A stretch of DNA of 64,000 nt from Apostichopus japonicus (lineage: Eukaryota; Echinodermata; Holothuroidea; Aspidochirotida; Stichopodidae): contig NC_092564.1 of assembly GCF_037975245.1 (NCBI RefSeq), positions 18,254,484 to 18,318,483 on the forward strand, in the 5' to 3' direction. Position 1 is the stretch's first letter; every line of letters begins with the position of its first letter. Under the pieces are notes generated by a model, which had not been told where the DNA came from, searched no databases, and saw nothing but the letters and a program-made list of their open reading frames with translations. Shown one piece after another: positions 1 through 14,200 of this stretch. Both the position numbers and the translations under genes were made by a program.

Positions 1-2292
1 CGGGTATTGTGGGCCGCGACGTAGAATCACCTACAAAAGCAATTATCCACAGGACTGCACCTACTTAATATGCCCTTCTGCCGAAATAACTTCGTACTTC
101 AGCTAATTTTAATTATAATTTTATTTCATGATACTGAATTAAAATTATGAAGTTTATAGTAGGCCTACATCAATGAAGAGACCCGGTGCAAATATGCATT
201 GTAAAAACCACCTTTTATCCCCCTCACTCAGACCCACACTGAGTGCGACCACTGCAGACTAATGACCTCATGAAACGGATCCCCCGAGTTATTTAGGGGC
301 TGAACCATCCTTGGCAACTTCTGCGACAGCTATGACTGCAATTTAGCAACACGGCACAACGTGTGATGGCGAGTGGGTGTTTGAAACACCCATTGTTTAA
401 CTAGGCCAGTGGTACGGCTGCCTAGCGAGTGTCACCCTAATAAAGGTTCGTCACAGTTGATTGTGGAACAGAACATTGCCTTAAATGGAAATTATGTCCA
501 TAAAGTCTACTTATTAAAACATTCTTCATCATTATCACATTCAAACGGTTCTAGAATATTAATATTGACAAAGGGAAGGACTGCTATCAACGTTCCTGTT
601 TTACCCTGTCAAATCTTCCTGCAGTAGGCCTACTACTAGCATTAGCCTAACTAACTATGCTAATGATAATGCTACAGCTTAGGCCTTGCATCCTCTCTGC
701 TAGCCTGTACACAGGCCTAGTATAACGATAGAAACTAGCATGGCCTAACACAATAGTTACTAGACTAAGGCTAGCTTGAACTAAGCAGTTGCTAGGTTTT
801 TAAAGTCAAACCATTTAATTTGTTAGAACATAGGGAAGACTATACTGCACTTTATCAGACTCAACAAAAACGGATTTAATTGAAAGCATAACTTAGGCCT
901 AGGAGCTAGGCCTAGGCCTACAGTGATTTTTTTCTTTGTGGGGGGGGGGGGGGGTGGAGGGATAATCTTGCATTTTGAAGCACTTTCATTTATGAATTAT
1001 TTCATCTAGGCTAGCCTATCTAGGCTCCTACTAATAGAATTAACTTATACTGCCTAGGCCCTGTCTACATGGTTAGCCTAGGGGGCCTAGGGCTGCAGTA
1101 TAGTAAGTACTTAGTAGACTATGTAGGAAGCTGGTCACTTCGCCCTACAACCATTTTGCCCAACTGCCATTTTGCCCAACCTTACCATTTCGCCCAACCA
1201 TGTTGGTCTTTTCGCCCAAGCAGCATGGTCATTTCGCTCAACCTTGCTGGTCATTTCTACCAACATTGATTAAATATTATACTTCAATATCGGTCAATTT
1301 AATAAGGAAACGTTCGGGAATTGTTAACGTTACGGGATACGAACCGAATATTAAGGAAACTTGAAGTCGTAGTTACAGTCGGTATGATGAATCAGTGGTT
1401 ACATATGTGATTACATATGTGGCTACATTGATACATTGGTTACATTGATTAAATATTATATAATAATAATATAACCCAAAATCAATCAAATTGAACTAGT
1501 GAAATAGAAAAAGTGATATTATTCCACACCGATTCCCCTTTGTTTGTATAGTAAAATAACTTCCATTGTATGCGTAACCGCCTAAAGTATGAAAATCCTC
1601 CCATAATACCCAAAATAACTGCGTAGACTCCAATCGATATCGATTTACCTAGCACAAAGTAATATAACCCAAAATAAATCAAATTGAACTAGTGAAATAG
1701 AAAAAGGGATATTATTCTGACTGAATATGAGTAAAAAATAGGTTGGGCGAAATGACCATGCTGGTTGGGCGAAATGTCCATGCTGGTTGGACGAAATGAC
1801 CATGCTAGTTGGGCGAAATGGCAGTTGGGCGAAATGGTTGTTGGGCGAAGTGACCAGAAAGCACTATGTAGCCTACGCACTAAGTAGCCTAGTCAATAGG
1901 ATAACTTTTTCATTGCCTCAAGCAATCTGACTTTAGGCTGTTACAAGTATCTCACCTAATGTAAGGCTATCGATTATTGTGATGAAATCCTATCAATGAA
2001 CCCACATAGTCTAGGCCTTGTTGTAGCAGCCTATAGAAGTAAACCACAAAACAGCAACAGAGAGATCATCAAAGTTCAGGAAATATACCTCTGATAGGTT
2101 TATATAGCCATTATTGACTATAATTTTCACAAAGCACCATTTTGTATTACAGGCATCCAATAACAACTCACTGCAAGTTCACCCATGAGATGCAAACTGC
2201 TGCAGATCTTCATACTACAGTCAAACACTTTTCAAGCAACTCCTCAGCCCCATCATTTCAAGTTCAACCCTAAGTGACACTCGTCCATAACT
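1..2292. other. CSDE1 upstream flank, no coding gene recognised
   Basis: No open frame here resembles a known protein. From about 620 to 1110 the sequence is dense in TAGGCCTA/CTAGGCC words. A run of G occurs near 940-955. The foldback element at 1127-1862 occupies much of the rest. The first coding exon of CSDE1 probably begins in a 5' UTR between about 2000 and 2292, but I see no TATA box or other element that fixes the start. NRAS, which neighbours CSDE1 in vertebrates, is not visible here. Confidence 0.6.
1127..1862. mobile_element. Foldback DNA transposon, TIRs built of short tandem repeats, 9-bp TSD
   Basis: The left arm (about 1127-1262) carries repeats of TTTCGCCCAACCATG-like units. 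The right arm (about 1739-1862) carries the reverse complement, TTGGGCGAAATGACCATG. The outer ends match as inverted copies (CTGGTCACTTCGCCC left, GGGCGAAGTGACCAG right). Both sides are flanked by ACTATGTAG (1118-1126 and 1863-1871), a 9-bp target site duplication. The interior holds a direct repeat of about 45 bp (1481-1527 and 1673-1720; AAATTGAACTAGTGAAATAG) and no transposase. A 9-bp duplication fits Mutator-like or foldback elements; the superfamily is inference. Confidence 0.75.
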
Positions 2293-5200
2293 ATGTCTGG
2301 AACAGCCTGGAAGGTTTGTGTTTTACCATTGATGTCAGTATAGTAATCTTGTTAAGGGGTGGGTAGTAGTCTTGGCACTGTGTACCTGCCCAATATGGCT
2401 TTAAACCTGGTTCTGGAACCTTTAATAAGTGGTGTCATGTTCATAAAAGTCAGCTAGGTCACCCTGCTCTGAATGTATTATTCAGTTCAAACACAAATCG
2501 ACAGTTATCTGAGAAAAGTTAAAAGTTTAAAAAAGTTAAAAGAAATTTTCCCAAATAGATTTATATAGCCTAATAGCCATTTCTGATGAATATTCAACTT
2601 TATAAATTTACAAGTTCTGTCAAATGAAGACATGAACCATGCAATTTTACCTATTTTAAAACAAAATAACTGCTTTGATTTAAGAAATGGTTGGATGTTT
2701 GTTTATTGTGGGTTTATTCTGAATCCAACCTCCAACCAGTCCTCAAAATTGTAATGATTGCATGTAGTGTTTGGCATAGTGTTTTTGTTATATTTCTTAT
2801 TGTTACAGTCCAGTGGACCCATTTGGAACAATTTTTTGGCTAGACTGTAAGTCTTTTATGCCACAATTCGAAACACTCATGATTGACAGTACTAAGAGAA
2901 GTATGAACATGTCAAGTTTCTAGTAGGATAGAAACTGTTCATACTGTCAGTACAAATGTCTTGAAGCATGATTTGTAAGGACAGTATAGAGTGGTATTTG
3001 GCATTTAAGTAAATTGTCCGAACTGGCTGGTCCAGTAGTTCAATCGTTCATTAGTAAATACAGCATGTTTGTTATCAAGTACAACTGGTAGAAGGCAACC
3101 TTCAGACAAAATACCCAAAGTTGTACCTTGCATTTATTATAATTATACATGACGCTTAACTACAGTATGTGCCGGCAATTACTTTGTGTAAACTAAATTG
3201 ACGCATAGGAAACTTTATATTGATAGAGATGTGGAAAATTATATCCAGAGAACCTTGACCTTAAATTAATTCTGGATTATCCAGTGTCTACTGTGTTATG
3301 TTCTGATTGTAGAATGTGAAAAAATGCTCAGCATATGTCAAAGTTAACACAAAATTTTGTCAAATTTCTCTGTCAAATAATTATTTTAATTTGGTAATAG
3401 ATTATACTATCTATACAAACTCACTTATATTCTATTTTTATTTTAATAGAGATTATCATCTTCTGAGACCGTCAGTCTTGCCAATCCTATTCCCAACGCC
3501 ACCTTGCAGCGATCACATAGTCTTCCCCATGTTGAGCAGACCGGGTGAGGAGTTTGAGAAATTTTACCATTTTTTTCTTGTAGAAAATGGTGCATCCAAT
3601 TATCACTTATTGAAATATACAAAGACCATTATTTCCGCCGTCATTAAGAGATTAATTAAATGTAGGTTAAGAAGATTGAAAAAGACAATTTTGAAAGAGA
3701 AACTACATTGATGGCCTAGCCTGTAGATTAAAAAAAAAAGAAGAAGATTAAGTATTGGTGTTTATTCAACAATACCAAGCCTTGTGCCTAACTTCCCTTG
3801 GTATCCTTTGCCTTTGAGGAAATCAGAATTAGACAGCTCTTAGTTATTTAGGACATTTTGTGATTTAGAGTGCCTGTATTGTGCGGTCCAGTGTACCATT
3901 GTTTCTATCTCATTAAGCAGTATGAACATACGACAGTACATCTCCATTACATAAATGTTGAAGTTAACCCAGTTGTCACTGAAAGTTTGTTAAAATATAT
4001 GGCATTTTGTATGCTTTCAGGCCATCTATGAGAGAGACCGGATCAGTGGAAAAGCTCCTGGTGAGTACAGTAGCATGTCGTATTGAAAGTGAGGGGAAAA
4101 AATGAAACATGTTTGTAATCAATTTATTATCAGTCAAAACTTATGTCACAAAAACTTGGCTCAATATATATAGTCTGGGCTATATTTTTGAAAAAAAAAG
4201 AAAAGAAAAAAGAAACATATATTTGGCTATGTATGAATATAATTAAAAAGAAATACTACAGATTGCAATGGTCAACTATGTTGGTTGAAATGTGATGGTC
4301 ACCATTTTAACATGTTTACTGTTATTTATGGTCAGTCCATGATTTGTATGTCAAACAATACATTTACAGTTCTTACTGCAAGATCTGTTGAAAAATGTTT
4401 ATTGAAGTCATAAGCATGTCGACTAGATATTCTTTGATCATTGAAAACACTTTTTCATTTACTTTTTTGTACTTCTCTCCCATTACATGGAGCAACTTGG
4501 TAAACCCTTTCAGAACCGCAAAACCTTTCATTCCAATCCCCCTGCATTGATAGAAACTGCTCATGTTACATCATCGAAACCACAATGCATATTTGCGTTC
4601 TGATTCTTTTACTTTTTGCACTTCTCTTCCATAACATGGACCAACTTGGTAAACCGTTCAGAACCGCAAATCTTTCATTCCGATCCCCCTGCATTGATAG
4701 AAACTGCTCATATTACATCATCGGAACCACAATGCATATTTGCGTTCTGGTTTTTTACTTTTTGCACTTCTCTACTATTACATGGAGCAACTTGGTAAAC
4801 CATTCATATCTGCAAATCTTTCATTCCGATCCCCCTGCATTGATAACCTCCCACACAGTTCCAATGACTCCATATATATTTTGTCCTGTCTCACTTCACC
4901 CCATTTTGAGCCTCTAATTGTCGCCCGGAGTCTCAATTCCCTTCCTGCTCGGGATTGTATAGTTCATCGACTTTATCAACCTGAAAGATAATAAATTTAA
5001 TGAATACATAAATTATTTGCTGTTTTTTTTTCTTCTTTTTTTTCTTTTCTTTTACATGAACCGTGATGTTTCAGGCATCGTATGGATTCGTCCGGTGCGC
5101 GGATCGAGATGTCCGATTGTTTTTTCACTACAGTCAGTTTACAGGCAACGCAGCATCGGATCTTCGCGTCGGAGGTTCGTCCATTTTTATTCTCTTGCAA

Positions 5201-8200
5201 ATGTTGGACGGTCACGGCCCAAAGTATGATGTGAACGTACTGTTGGCAGCGACAGAGTTGTTTCCCGAACCGGTTCAGGAAACGGGGAGGCTGCAGACAG
5301 TAGGCGTATTCAATGCTAGAAAAGAAAAGCTCCCCCACAAAACAATTGATGAATTCTCAAAATGACTTTTTTCTTTAATGCTTGTAGGTAGAGACAGAAG
5401 GATTTTACAAACTGGAGAGAGGAAACATAGAGGCTGTAGAGTGTAACAAATTCAATGGAATGTGAAAATTCCCCCTTCCCCTTTCCCTCTTCCCCCGCCC
5501 CAAAAAATGACAATTGATGAATGTGCCCAAAGATTGAATTTTTATAGTTTCCTCTTGTAGTAGTATAATGCTGTAGCAGTCATTTCAAATGATAAAATTG
5601 GCAAATTTGTTTGCATCTTCACCATGAAATATGAACATAATTTTGGAAAGAAACTATTCATCTTCTTGGAATGCATAAACCATAGCCTGTACTAATCTGA
5701 AGGGTGTAATGTCAGTTCTGCATAATTTGATAGCTAGCACTGAATTTCCTGTTGCCAGTATGCAAAGCATACATATCATCTGTAGGTGAACAGTGATTAT
5801 TTGTACAAAGAGCCAAAACATTTGCTTTTTTATATATCATTCAAATATGTCCATTTTTTTTTTCATTTTCCAGATTTTGTTGAATTTGAAATGGTAACTG
5901 ACAGAAAAACTGGTAAACCTGTCGCTAGTAAACTTTACAAAGTAGTTACAGGACTAAATGATATGGTAGAGGAACCAGTGGAAGGAATCGTAGTGAAAGA
6001 GGTAAGGGAAGGAAAGAAACAACTTTTTTGCCTTCTTATCACTTGACGTTAAAATAAATATTTCTCGGTCAGTCGGTGAGAATTTATATTGTCGAGACCA
6101 GAGCTAGGTCCCCGAGTCCAGTGTGTTGTAAGAAAACATAAAGTATCGTGGCTGCTACTGACGTGAAATCGTAAAACTATCTTTGGGAATGTTTCTGAAT
6201 TTTTCGGTGCAATTTGACCCACCCATCAACGACCCTTCCCCAACACATATACTTAATGAATGCAAAGTTCGGTTGTTATTATGTTAGTATCCTAGGTTGT
6301 AAAAGATCACACAATTTTCACATTTGTCTGAAAAATCCTTGTCCAAAAGTAGTCCCCAACACCTTACTAATATCTGCCATTCAAGCAAGCTTCTTTTGAT
6401 TTTGTCATACATATTTTGATTCCTGTTGTAAAGGAAAGTACTACAGAAGTACTCAGACTTTGATGGAATTTACCAGAGAGTGTCTCAGTATTTTTTGTTG
6501 TTGTACTTTTTATGAAAAACATCAAAAAAATGACTTGCTGTAATTTATTTACATAAATAACCTAGTATTGTTTGTGACATGTGTTTAATTTGACAAAGTG
6601 CCCATTAGACCATTTTTCCTTTTTCCTCTTTTCTGTGTTAACTCGTCCATTATACCGATGTATTTCACTTATATATCTTGAATAGTGTTTTAGAGTACGT
6701 AGACAGCTATCGGCAATAAAGTGGGAAGATTTGTGTCGACCACTATCAGGCATCGCATGCCTTCTTCAGAAGTGTCTCGTTTGCTTTCCAACTTGCTTCC
6801 CCGAATTTGCCGAACAAGTTCCTCTTGAGTTCATCTTTAAATTGATTAGTTGCTAACTAACATATAATCACAAAGATTTCTTTCCTTTTTGTTTTTTCTT
6901 GCTGTAGATCTCTGAGATAGGACCTGGACAACTTTCTTACGAACTGAGCGGAGTAAGTCTTTCAATTTTAGATCTTTTGGTTAGCAGTGTCAAGCTTTAA
7001 TAGATGCATAAAATACAGAGAAACACCGTCAACTTTATAGTTTTTTTAATTTAAAAGAAAAAGAAGTTATGTCATGAAGAGATAGTCACTATTTTCCAAC
7101 CGATTTCAAGTAGCTTTAATTGTTAGTAATAGGAAAAACTATCCGGGCAGCAGAATTTGTCAGAAGTGTATAGAAGTACAGAATACCTGCTTGTTGAACA
7201 AATCTAAGGGAAAGCAAACAAATTCGATTCCCATTTCATTTTTATAAAGATGAAAAAAAAAAATTGCTTTGGCAAAATAACCTAGATAGAAGCTGTCCGC
7301 TCACGCACACACTCACCCACACACACACAGATGCAGTAATGAGTTACCAAAGCCTCATATAGTTAAGTCTACCTCAGCAGCGATCCCATCTCATCTCCCT
7401 ACTCATGTCATAAATTCATCTCCTCGTAAACCCTACACCTTTCCGAGTATTCTCTGCAGTGGATTATCGTGTCTTATTTGAATTTGTGAATGTTGATTAA
7501 AGTGATCGCTGTCTGTTACACGTGCCAGCCTTTTTTTAACCTCCCCAGGAGAGTTTCTTCCTGACATTTTACGAGAGGGACATGGAAGGAGAAGCCAAAC
7601 TCCAGAAGGATGATGTGGTCTCCTTCATAGTCGCCACAGATCAGAGGTATTTTAAGTTTTTTTAAATTTTACCCGTTCATGTCATGTTACTCTCTTGGAA
7701 ATTGAAATGCTAACTTGTGGGGGGTTCAGTTTACATCCAGAGGACATTTTCGCAATGTCGGTAGTTAAGTTTTTATATATTTAGACCATTTCACAGCACT
7801 TCCGTTCGAAGAAGGGAAGGAAAAAAAACTAGTTAGTTTCTGGTGAACAGGGTTTTAAGCAAGGTGATTTTTTATTTGGGCTCATGAAAGCTATTTTTAG
7901 CAAGCAAATGTTGATTTACAATACTTTCTCCTGATTGAACTATATATTTCGGGCTCATGAAAGCTATTTTAAGCAAGCAAATGTTGATTTACAATACTTT
8001 GTCAGGATTGGGGGGGGTGGGGGATGAGGGGGGTGAGCTGTCTCTTCTTTTAATACGTTAATTTAGCATTGTTTTTTTGTTCATGTTGGGGCGGGGTGGG
8101 GAGGGAACTGAGGATGTCCAATCTTTGTCAGTTTCTCACTTGGGGTTTGATTGGTCTGTAAAGATGCTTCTTGTTATTCATGCCCATACTAACCTACTGG

Positions 8201-11200
8201 TCAAGTTTACATTTTCTCTCTCTATCCCCCTCTGCTTTACAGCAATCGCACCGTGAGGGCGAAAAGAATCAAAGTAATGAAACCAGTGGTGAAGCATCGC
8301 GGTGTGGTGAGTTCAATGAAGGAATCCTTCGGCTTCATAGAACGCGACGATGTCACCAAAGAGGTACAGTAGGACAGTTTCTCAAAATTACAGTAACATA
8401 GCTGAAGTTATTTGAATCATCATCTTGCTTTTTGATTCCTATTCAATCAGTATTACCCCTGCCCAGGAGGCTTTAATTAGTAATACTTATGTAAAACAAA
8501 AGGCCTGTTTTCACTTCATATTTGTTTTTGCTTTTGAGGGAGTGGCACTTTGTCCCGCAAATCTGGCAAGGCAAGAGTTTGTCAATAAGGCCTTTTGAAA
8601 CAACATTGTCCAATAAATCAATTATGCATGCTCATTAATGCCATAGGCTTTAGTACCCCACTGGCCATTGTTGGTAGATAGAGAGTTTGGTTCCCTTTGG
8701 ACCTCTGCTATGGTAAAGAGGAAACCATTTCTTTTCAGTCTTAACTTGAAACAACCAATTGGAAGTGGATACTTAGTGGTAAAGATGATTTCTCTAATGG
8801 TTGAGAATTTGAGACAGATAAGGAAACATGACACAAATTCCACACGGGGGGGGGGCGGGGAAGGGAAGGGGGAAGGGGTGTTGCCTGATGTAACATATAC
8901 TTTGTATCTCTGTAAACATTTCGAGAGTTTTATAAACATTTTCCTTGAGTACATTTCATCATAACCCCCTTTTTATTTCCTTGCAGATATTTTTCCATTT
9001 TAGCGAGTTTCAAGGCAATGCCAGCGATCTTTGTCTGGGAAGTGAAGTAGAATTTATCATCGGAAACAGAAATGTGAGTTTTTGAGCTTTGATTACGGCA
9101 GCATTTGTATTACATAGAGTAAAACCATTGTCATGTGAACACCACACTTGACCTTGGTGCTGCCACAGTGAAGTAATGTGGCTTGAAGGTGAACCTAAGT
9201 TGACCGTAGAAAGTGGGAGCAATTGTACAACCGAATAAGAGATCTTCTCCTCAATATGTGGATGACGCTTGAACGAATAAAAGTTAGTGTTGGAAAGTAC
9301 CTTTGAGATATGACTTCAAATCTGTTATTGAAAAAAGGTTATTGAGATGAATTGGTTGGGTTTTTCTGTATTATCTTATTGTTAGATAATTCAATACTTA
9401 CATACAACAAACAAAACAAAAGTCCTTTCAGAATTTAGTATTTTCAAAATGCCATGACTTTGTGACAGATTGTTTCGACACAATAGTACTCAAAAGTATC
9501 GGAGGGTGAAGAATCAGTTATATTGCGTTTATAATGGAATGCAAATACTTCCTGGGAGATTTTCTATGTTTTATTATAGTTAAATCAGTCTGGTTGGTAT
9601 GGTACCAAATAACTGCCACTTATGTAATAACCCCAACAAATTTCTTTACTATTATATATTACTATTTACTACAAAGGATAAACTGTCATTCAATCACTGA
9701 CTTAAGAAGAAAAAGTTGTGGAAGGCTGTCCATTTGTATCTTTTAAGCCAATAGTTTTATAATCATTGCAGGGCAAATCATATGGCTATATGTGTATGTA
9801 AAGCTTTCCCCTCTGTTTGGTCTTCCCCAGGATAAACACGTGGGCATAGAGATCACACTGCTACCGCAGGGAACGGTCGTATTCGAGGACGTCAACGCAG
9901 GGACCTTCACGGGCAGAATTGTCAAGGCCTCGTTTCGATCTTCGTCTCGCAGAAGTCTGGAGCCTACCCCCGGCAAACTCTACATGGAGAGCGGTGACGG
10001 TACGAAGCAAGAACTTCAGTACAGAGATAAGGATCTGTTAAGAAATCACACCTTCTGGGTCGACGACATTGTCCTCTTCAACGTCGTCACGGATCGACGG
10101 AACCACACGCAGAGGGCGACCAACATCATGCTCGACGACTCCAGCTTCACCGAGAACAACGAACAGAGAGAAACGGTCAGTCTTCTAAGTTGTTTGTTGG
10201 CTAAGTTCGTAAGTACGTGACCTAAGCTTGGCCCGATACGAAACATTTCAATCTGTCGTGAGTTTGATTTCCCCGAGGTCGTTATAAAAAGTGTATTTCG
10301 AATGGTTTCTCTAGCTGTTGACTTGAAGTATTCATGTTTTAAAGATGGTTACACACTTACCAGCTAAATCTGTTTTCACTCTTTTGCCTGATGGACGGTT
10401 AAACCCCTCAGAAGACCCCCCTCAGTCTTTCTGCCTTTACGATAATGTTATCATCTTTGATTCATTATGGAATTATTTGCTGCGCAACTTTTTGCGGTTA
10501 ACTTTGAAAACCTATCTCTACCGTCTTGAAGTTTGCATGTTGTACATGTCAGTTAATATTGTGTTATATATTTTCTCAAAAGTACCTTCTTGTTTGGTTA
10601 GGAAAATGCATGTGGATAAGTAGAAGTGCTATGGAATGGTTAAAGGGTGTGAAGACTCGTGCACAAAGAAAAGTCTCATGCCGGTAATCTGACCTAGTTT
10701 AGAATGAGGTGTAACAGAAGTGTAAGACACCACCATCGATCCCAGAAAATACACACACAGCTTGCTACCGTCGGTACTTAGACACTAGTGTACAAACAAT
10801 ACATATAGCTACGGTCAATACCGGATCTTTCAAGTGTAAATGTTCTTTTTGTTTTCCTTCTCTGGTTTTAGGGCACCGTAGCTGCCGTGAAAGAAGGCTT
10901 TGGATTTATCAAGTGCGCTGACAGGGAAGCCAGAATGTTTTTTCATTTCAGTGAATTATTGGATGAGGTAAGTAGCATCACGACTTAAAACATATATGAA
11001 ATTCACAAAGTTGGGCGTTTGTGGAATTCTTCAAAACGAGTGCCAGTACCACTCCGTGTTGTCGTACTCTCATGTTATGCTTCAAGGTACCCTTAGTTAC
11101 AACATAACAGTTCCACACTATGATCAACAGAAGACGATTTTTATGCAGCTTCTCTTGCCCAATGACAAGTTGTTTGAACTAAGATCTGAAATTAATATAT

Positions 11201-14200
11201 AGAAGGAGGGAAAAATTGTCCCAATTTGGTGAAGTTGGGAAGAAGTATCCTTGCTGTTACTGTATATAAATTGACAAGTTACTGTATATAATTAATGTGA
11301 CTGTATATAATTGACAAGTTTGACAAAAATGCATTGTTTTCTTCTTCAATTTTCCTTAGGGGGATGTTCATATTTCTGATGAAGTAGAATTTACAGTAGT
11401 TCAGGTAAGGCCAGCATTCATTTGTTCCAAATTGAGATGTTTCTTTGCCACAAATCAGTTGCCGTCTCCTACCCAAATGTGGCACTCGACAAAAGGATAG
11501 ATGTAAGGTCCATTGGCTATGTAGTAGGAGAGTCCAACTTTACCTCATTCTTAACATAGCCGTTACACATGGACTACACTACATTCTACCGTTGTATTGA
11601 AAACATTTCAGACAAGCCCATTCGAAGTTAGCTATTCCGTAATAAAGGTCAGGTCAGAGGTCGTGCCCTTTGGAAACAAGATACATCCATTCTTCCGGTT
11701 CCTTCTTCAATACTCCCATATGTAGAAAATTTATGTTGATTCAACCTAGCATAATTTGCTCATAGCCCCCTTGGCTTAAATTGCCATCAAAATAATAGCC
11801 TTAATGAACATCTTATATTTGTAAGGTTTTCTTTTTTTTTTAATTAGATAATGGTGAATATTTTCCTGCATATGCTCCATACAGTTCATGAACTGTGAAT
11901 TAGTGGGAAGTGTCCCTATGTTTATAAAGGTTTAGTAATGGAAAAGAATCAACTGCTGAAATAACTACATAGGATATTGAGACTATATCTGGATGGCTTT
12001 TGCTTTTGTTCAGGCTCCTCCCCTATGAACATTGGTAGTAACAAAACTTGTAATATCAGTTTAGTTTAGTAGAAAAAAAGGATCAGGAGGGACACTCAAA
12101 TCCCCATCAAGGACCCTATAGGAGAGAATAAAAAAACTGAAGACACAAACAATCAGACCCAATTACAATGCTTAAAGTGCTTGTCCAAAGCATTCTTAAA
12201 CCCATTGACACTACTTGCAAGTACAACTTCCTCAGGCAAACCATTCCACTCATTCACAACCCTATTAGCAAAAAAGTTATGCCGATTATTAATCCTACGT
12301 TGTGACTTTTGGAGTTTAAGACAATGACCTCTGGTCCAAAAATATTTCAAATGTTTTGGCCTCTGTTGGCTTCATTGGGAAGACTTTGAAGATAAAACTC
12401 AGAAATTACACTGCAGGTTATCATCAGTATGAAGACAGTTGCTTCCTTGCTAGTTCCCATGAAAAACTGCCTCTGGTGATGAGATCTTGGCGGAAACATC
12501 ATTCTATATCTGTCCTTGTTTATAGTGCAAAACCTTGTTGTACTACTGCACATGATCCACTGGGTTGTCTCGTGGCTAGAGGAAACCTCGCATGTGAAAT
12601 CGTTTCTATGGTTGGTTATCTTTTCTGATCTCAATGCTCTGTTATCATGGCAGGATCCAGCATCCGTTCAAAGAAGCATAGCCATCCGGGTCAAGAAGTT
12701 ACCGAAAGGCACGGTGATCTTTGAGATAATCGGATCGGAGACGTTCGTCGGCGAAGTGGAGAAAATACCACTCAATATGGTGAGTCTGTAGTCTTTATAT
12801 TGAAAACAAACTATTGACATAAATGGGGGGGGGCCCTACCAAACGTGGAATGTTGAGTGGAAGAAAAATTTATTTAGTTCTCAGAGATTGCTGACGGAGA
12901 TAGATTAAGTTATAATAATAATAATAATAATAATATTATTCGATTTTTATATAGCCCTTGTTACCAGCAATAGGTCTCAAAGCGCTTTACAGGTGTTGCA
13001 TAAACCCCTGGTCAATGATAACCTGCAGAGACAATCCCTCCAGTTGGCTGCAGTTATATACTGCGCCCAATTACAAGTTACCTCACAGTCACAGGTATCC
13101 ATTTAACCCCTGGCTGGAGAGAGGCAATTGAGCAAAAAGCATCTTGCCCAAGGACAAGTTATTTTCCAGCCATTCTGAGCATCAATTCTGAGGACTTGAG
13201 GTCTGTGGGTGTAGACTCCGTCCTTATGGTAAGGATTCAGTGCCTTGGGCATAAAAGTTTGCGGAACACTGCTTCACAACTGAACACTGCTGTACAATGC
13301 AATTTGAAACGACTGACTTGAACCATTAGAAGTCTCTTGTATGAAATGGCTGACAATGTTGTTAACAGACTGAATATCCTATGAGTATCCGCAATAAGTA
13401 AGTTCTTATGTCGGACGAGAGAGCCGTTGGTTTTCTGGTCACTGGATCATTTGGACCATACCTAAGACTTATTCTTCCGGTTCACTTCTCTCTCTAGTGG
13501 GGAAGGAGTCCAGGTAGAAATCACAACCGTGAACATGACCTTGGATGTATTATTTATGAGAGAGATGGAGCCAGAGAGACTGTTGCTTTCCATGCCAAAG
13601 ACACCGACCTTAAAGTCCCTCCAGAAGAAGGGGATGAGGTAGGAATCACTGTTGTATCTAGGGTTTATACCTAAATAAGGGGATGAGGGTAGGAATAACT
13701 GTAATTATTGGGTGCATACCCTAAATAAGGGGATGAGGTAGGAATTATTGTTGTATAGGGTTTATACCTAAATAAGGGGATGAGGGTAGGAATCACTGTT
13801 GTATCTAGGGTTTATACCCAAATAAGGGGATGAGGTAGGAATTACTGTTTTATAGGGTTTATATCTCAATAAGGGAATGAGGTAGGAACTACTGTTGTAT
13901 AGGGTTTATACCTAAATAAGGGGATGAGGGTAGGAATCACTGTAATTATTGGGTGCATACCTAAATAAGGGGATGAGGTAGGAATCACTGTTGTATAGGG
14001 TTTATACCTAAATAAGGGGATAAGGGTAGGAATTACTGTTGTATAAGGTTTATACCTAAATAAGGGGATGAGGTAAGAATTACTTTTCTATAAGGTTTAT
14101 ACCTAAATAAGGGGATGAGGTAGGAATTACTGTTGTATAAGGTTTATACCTAAATAAGGGGATGAGGTAGGAATTACTGTTGTATAGGGTTTATACCTAA

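Noticed and set aside
1-2292. NRAS, the usual vertebrate neighbour of CSDE1
   Set aside because: No GTPase motif is found in any frame of the upstream flank.
3316-3711. Independent 131-residue gene
   Set aside because: Only 3450-3544 is coding, and in a different frame, as CSDE1 exon 2; the long frame runs through intron sequence.
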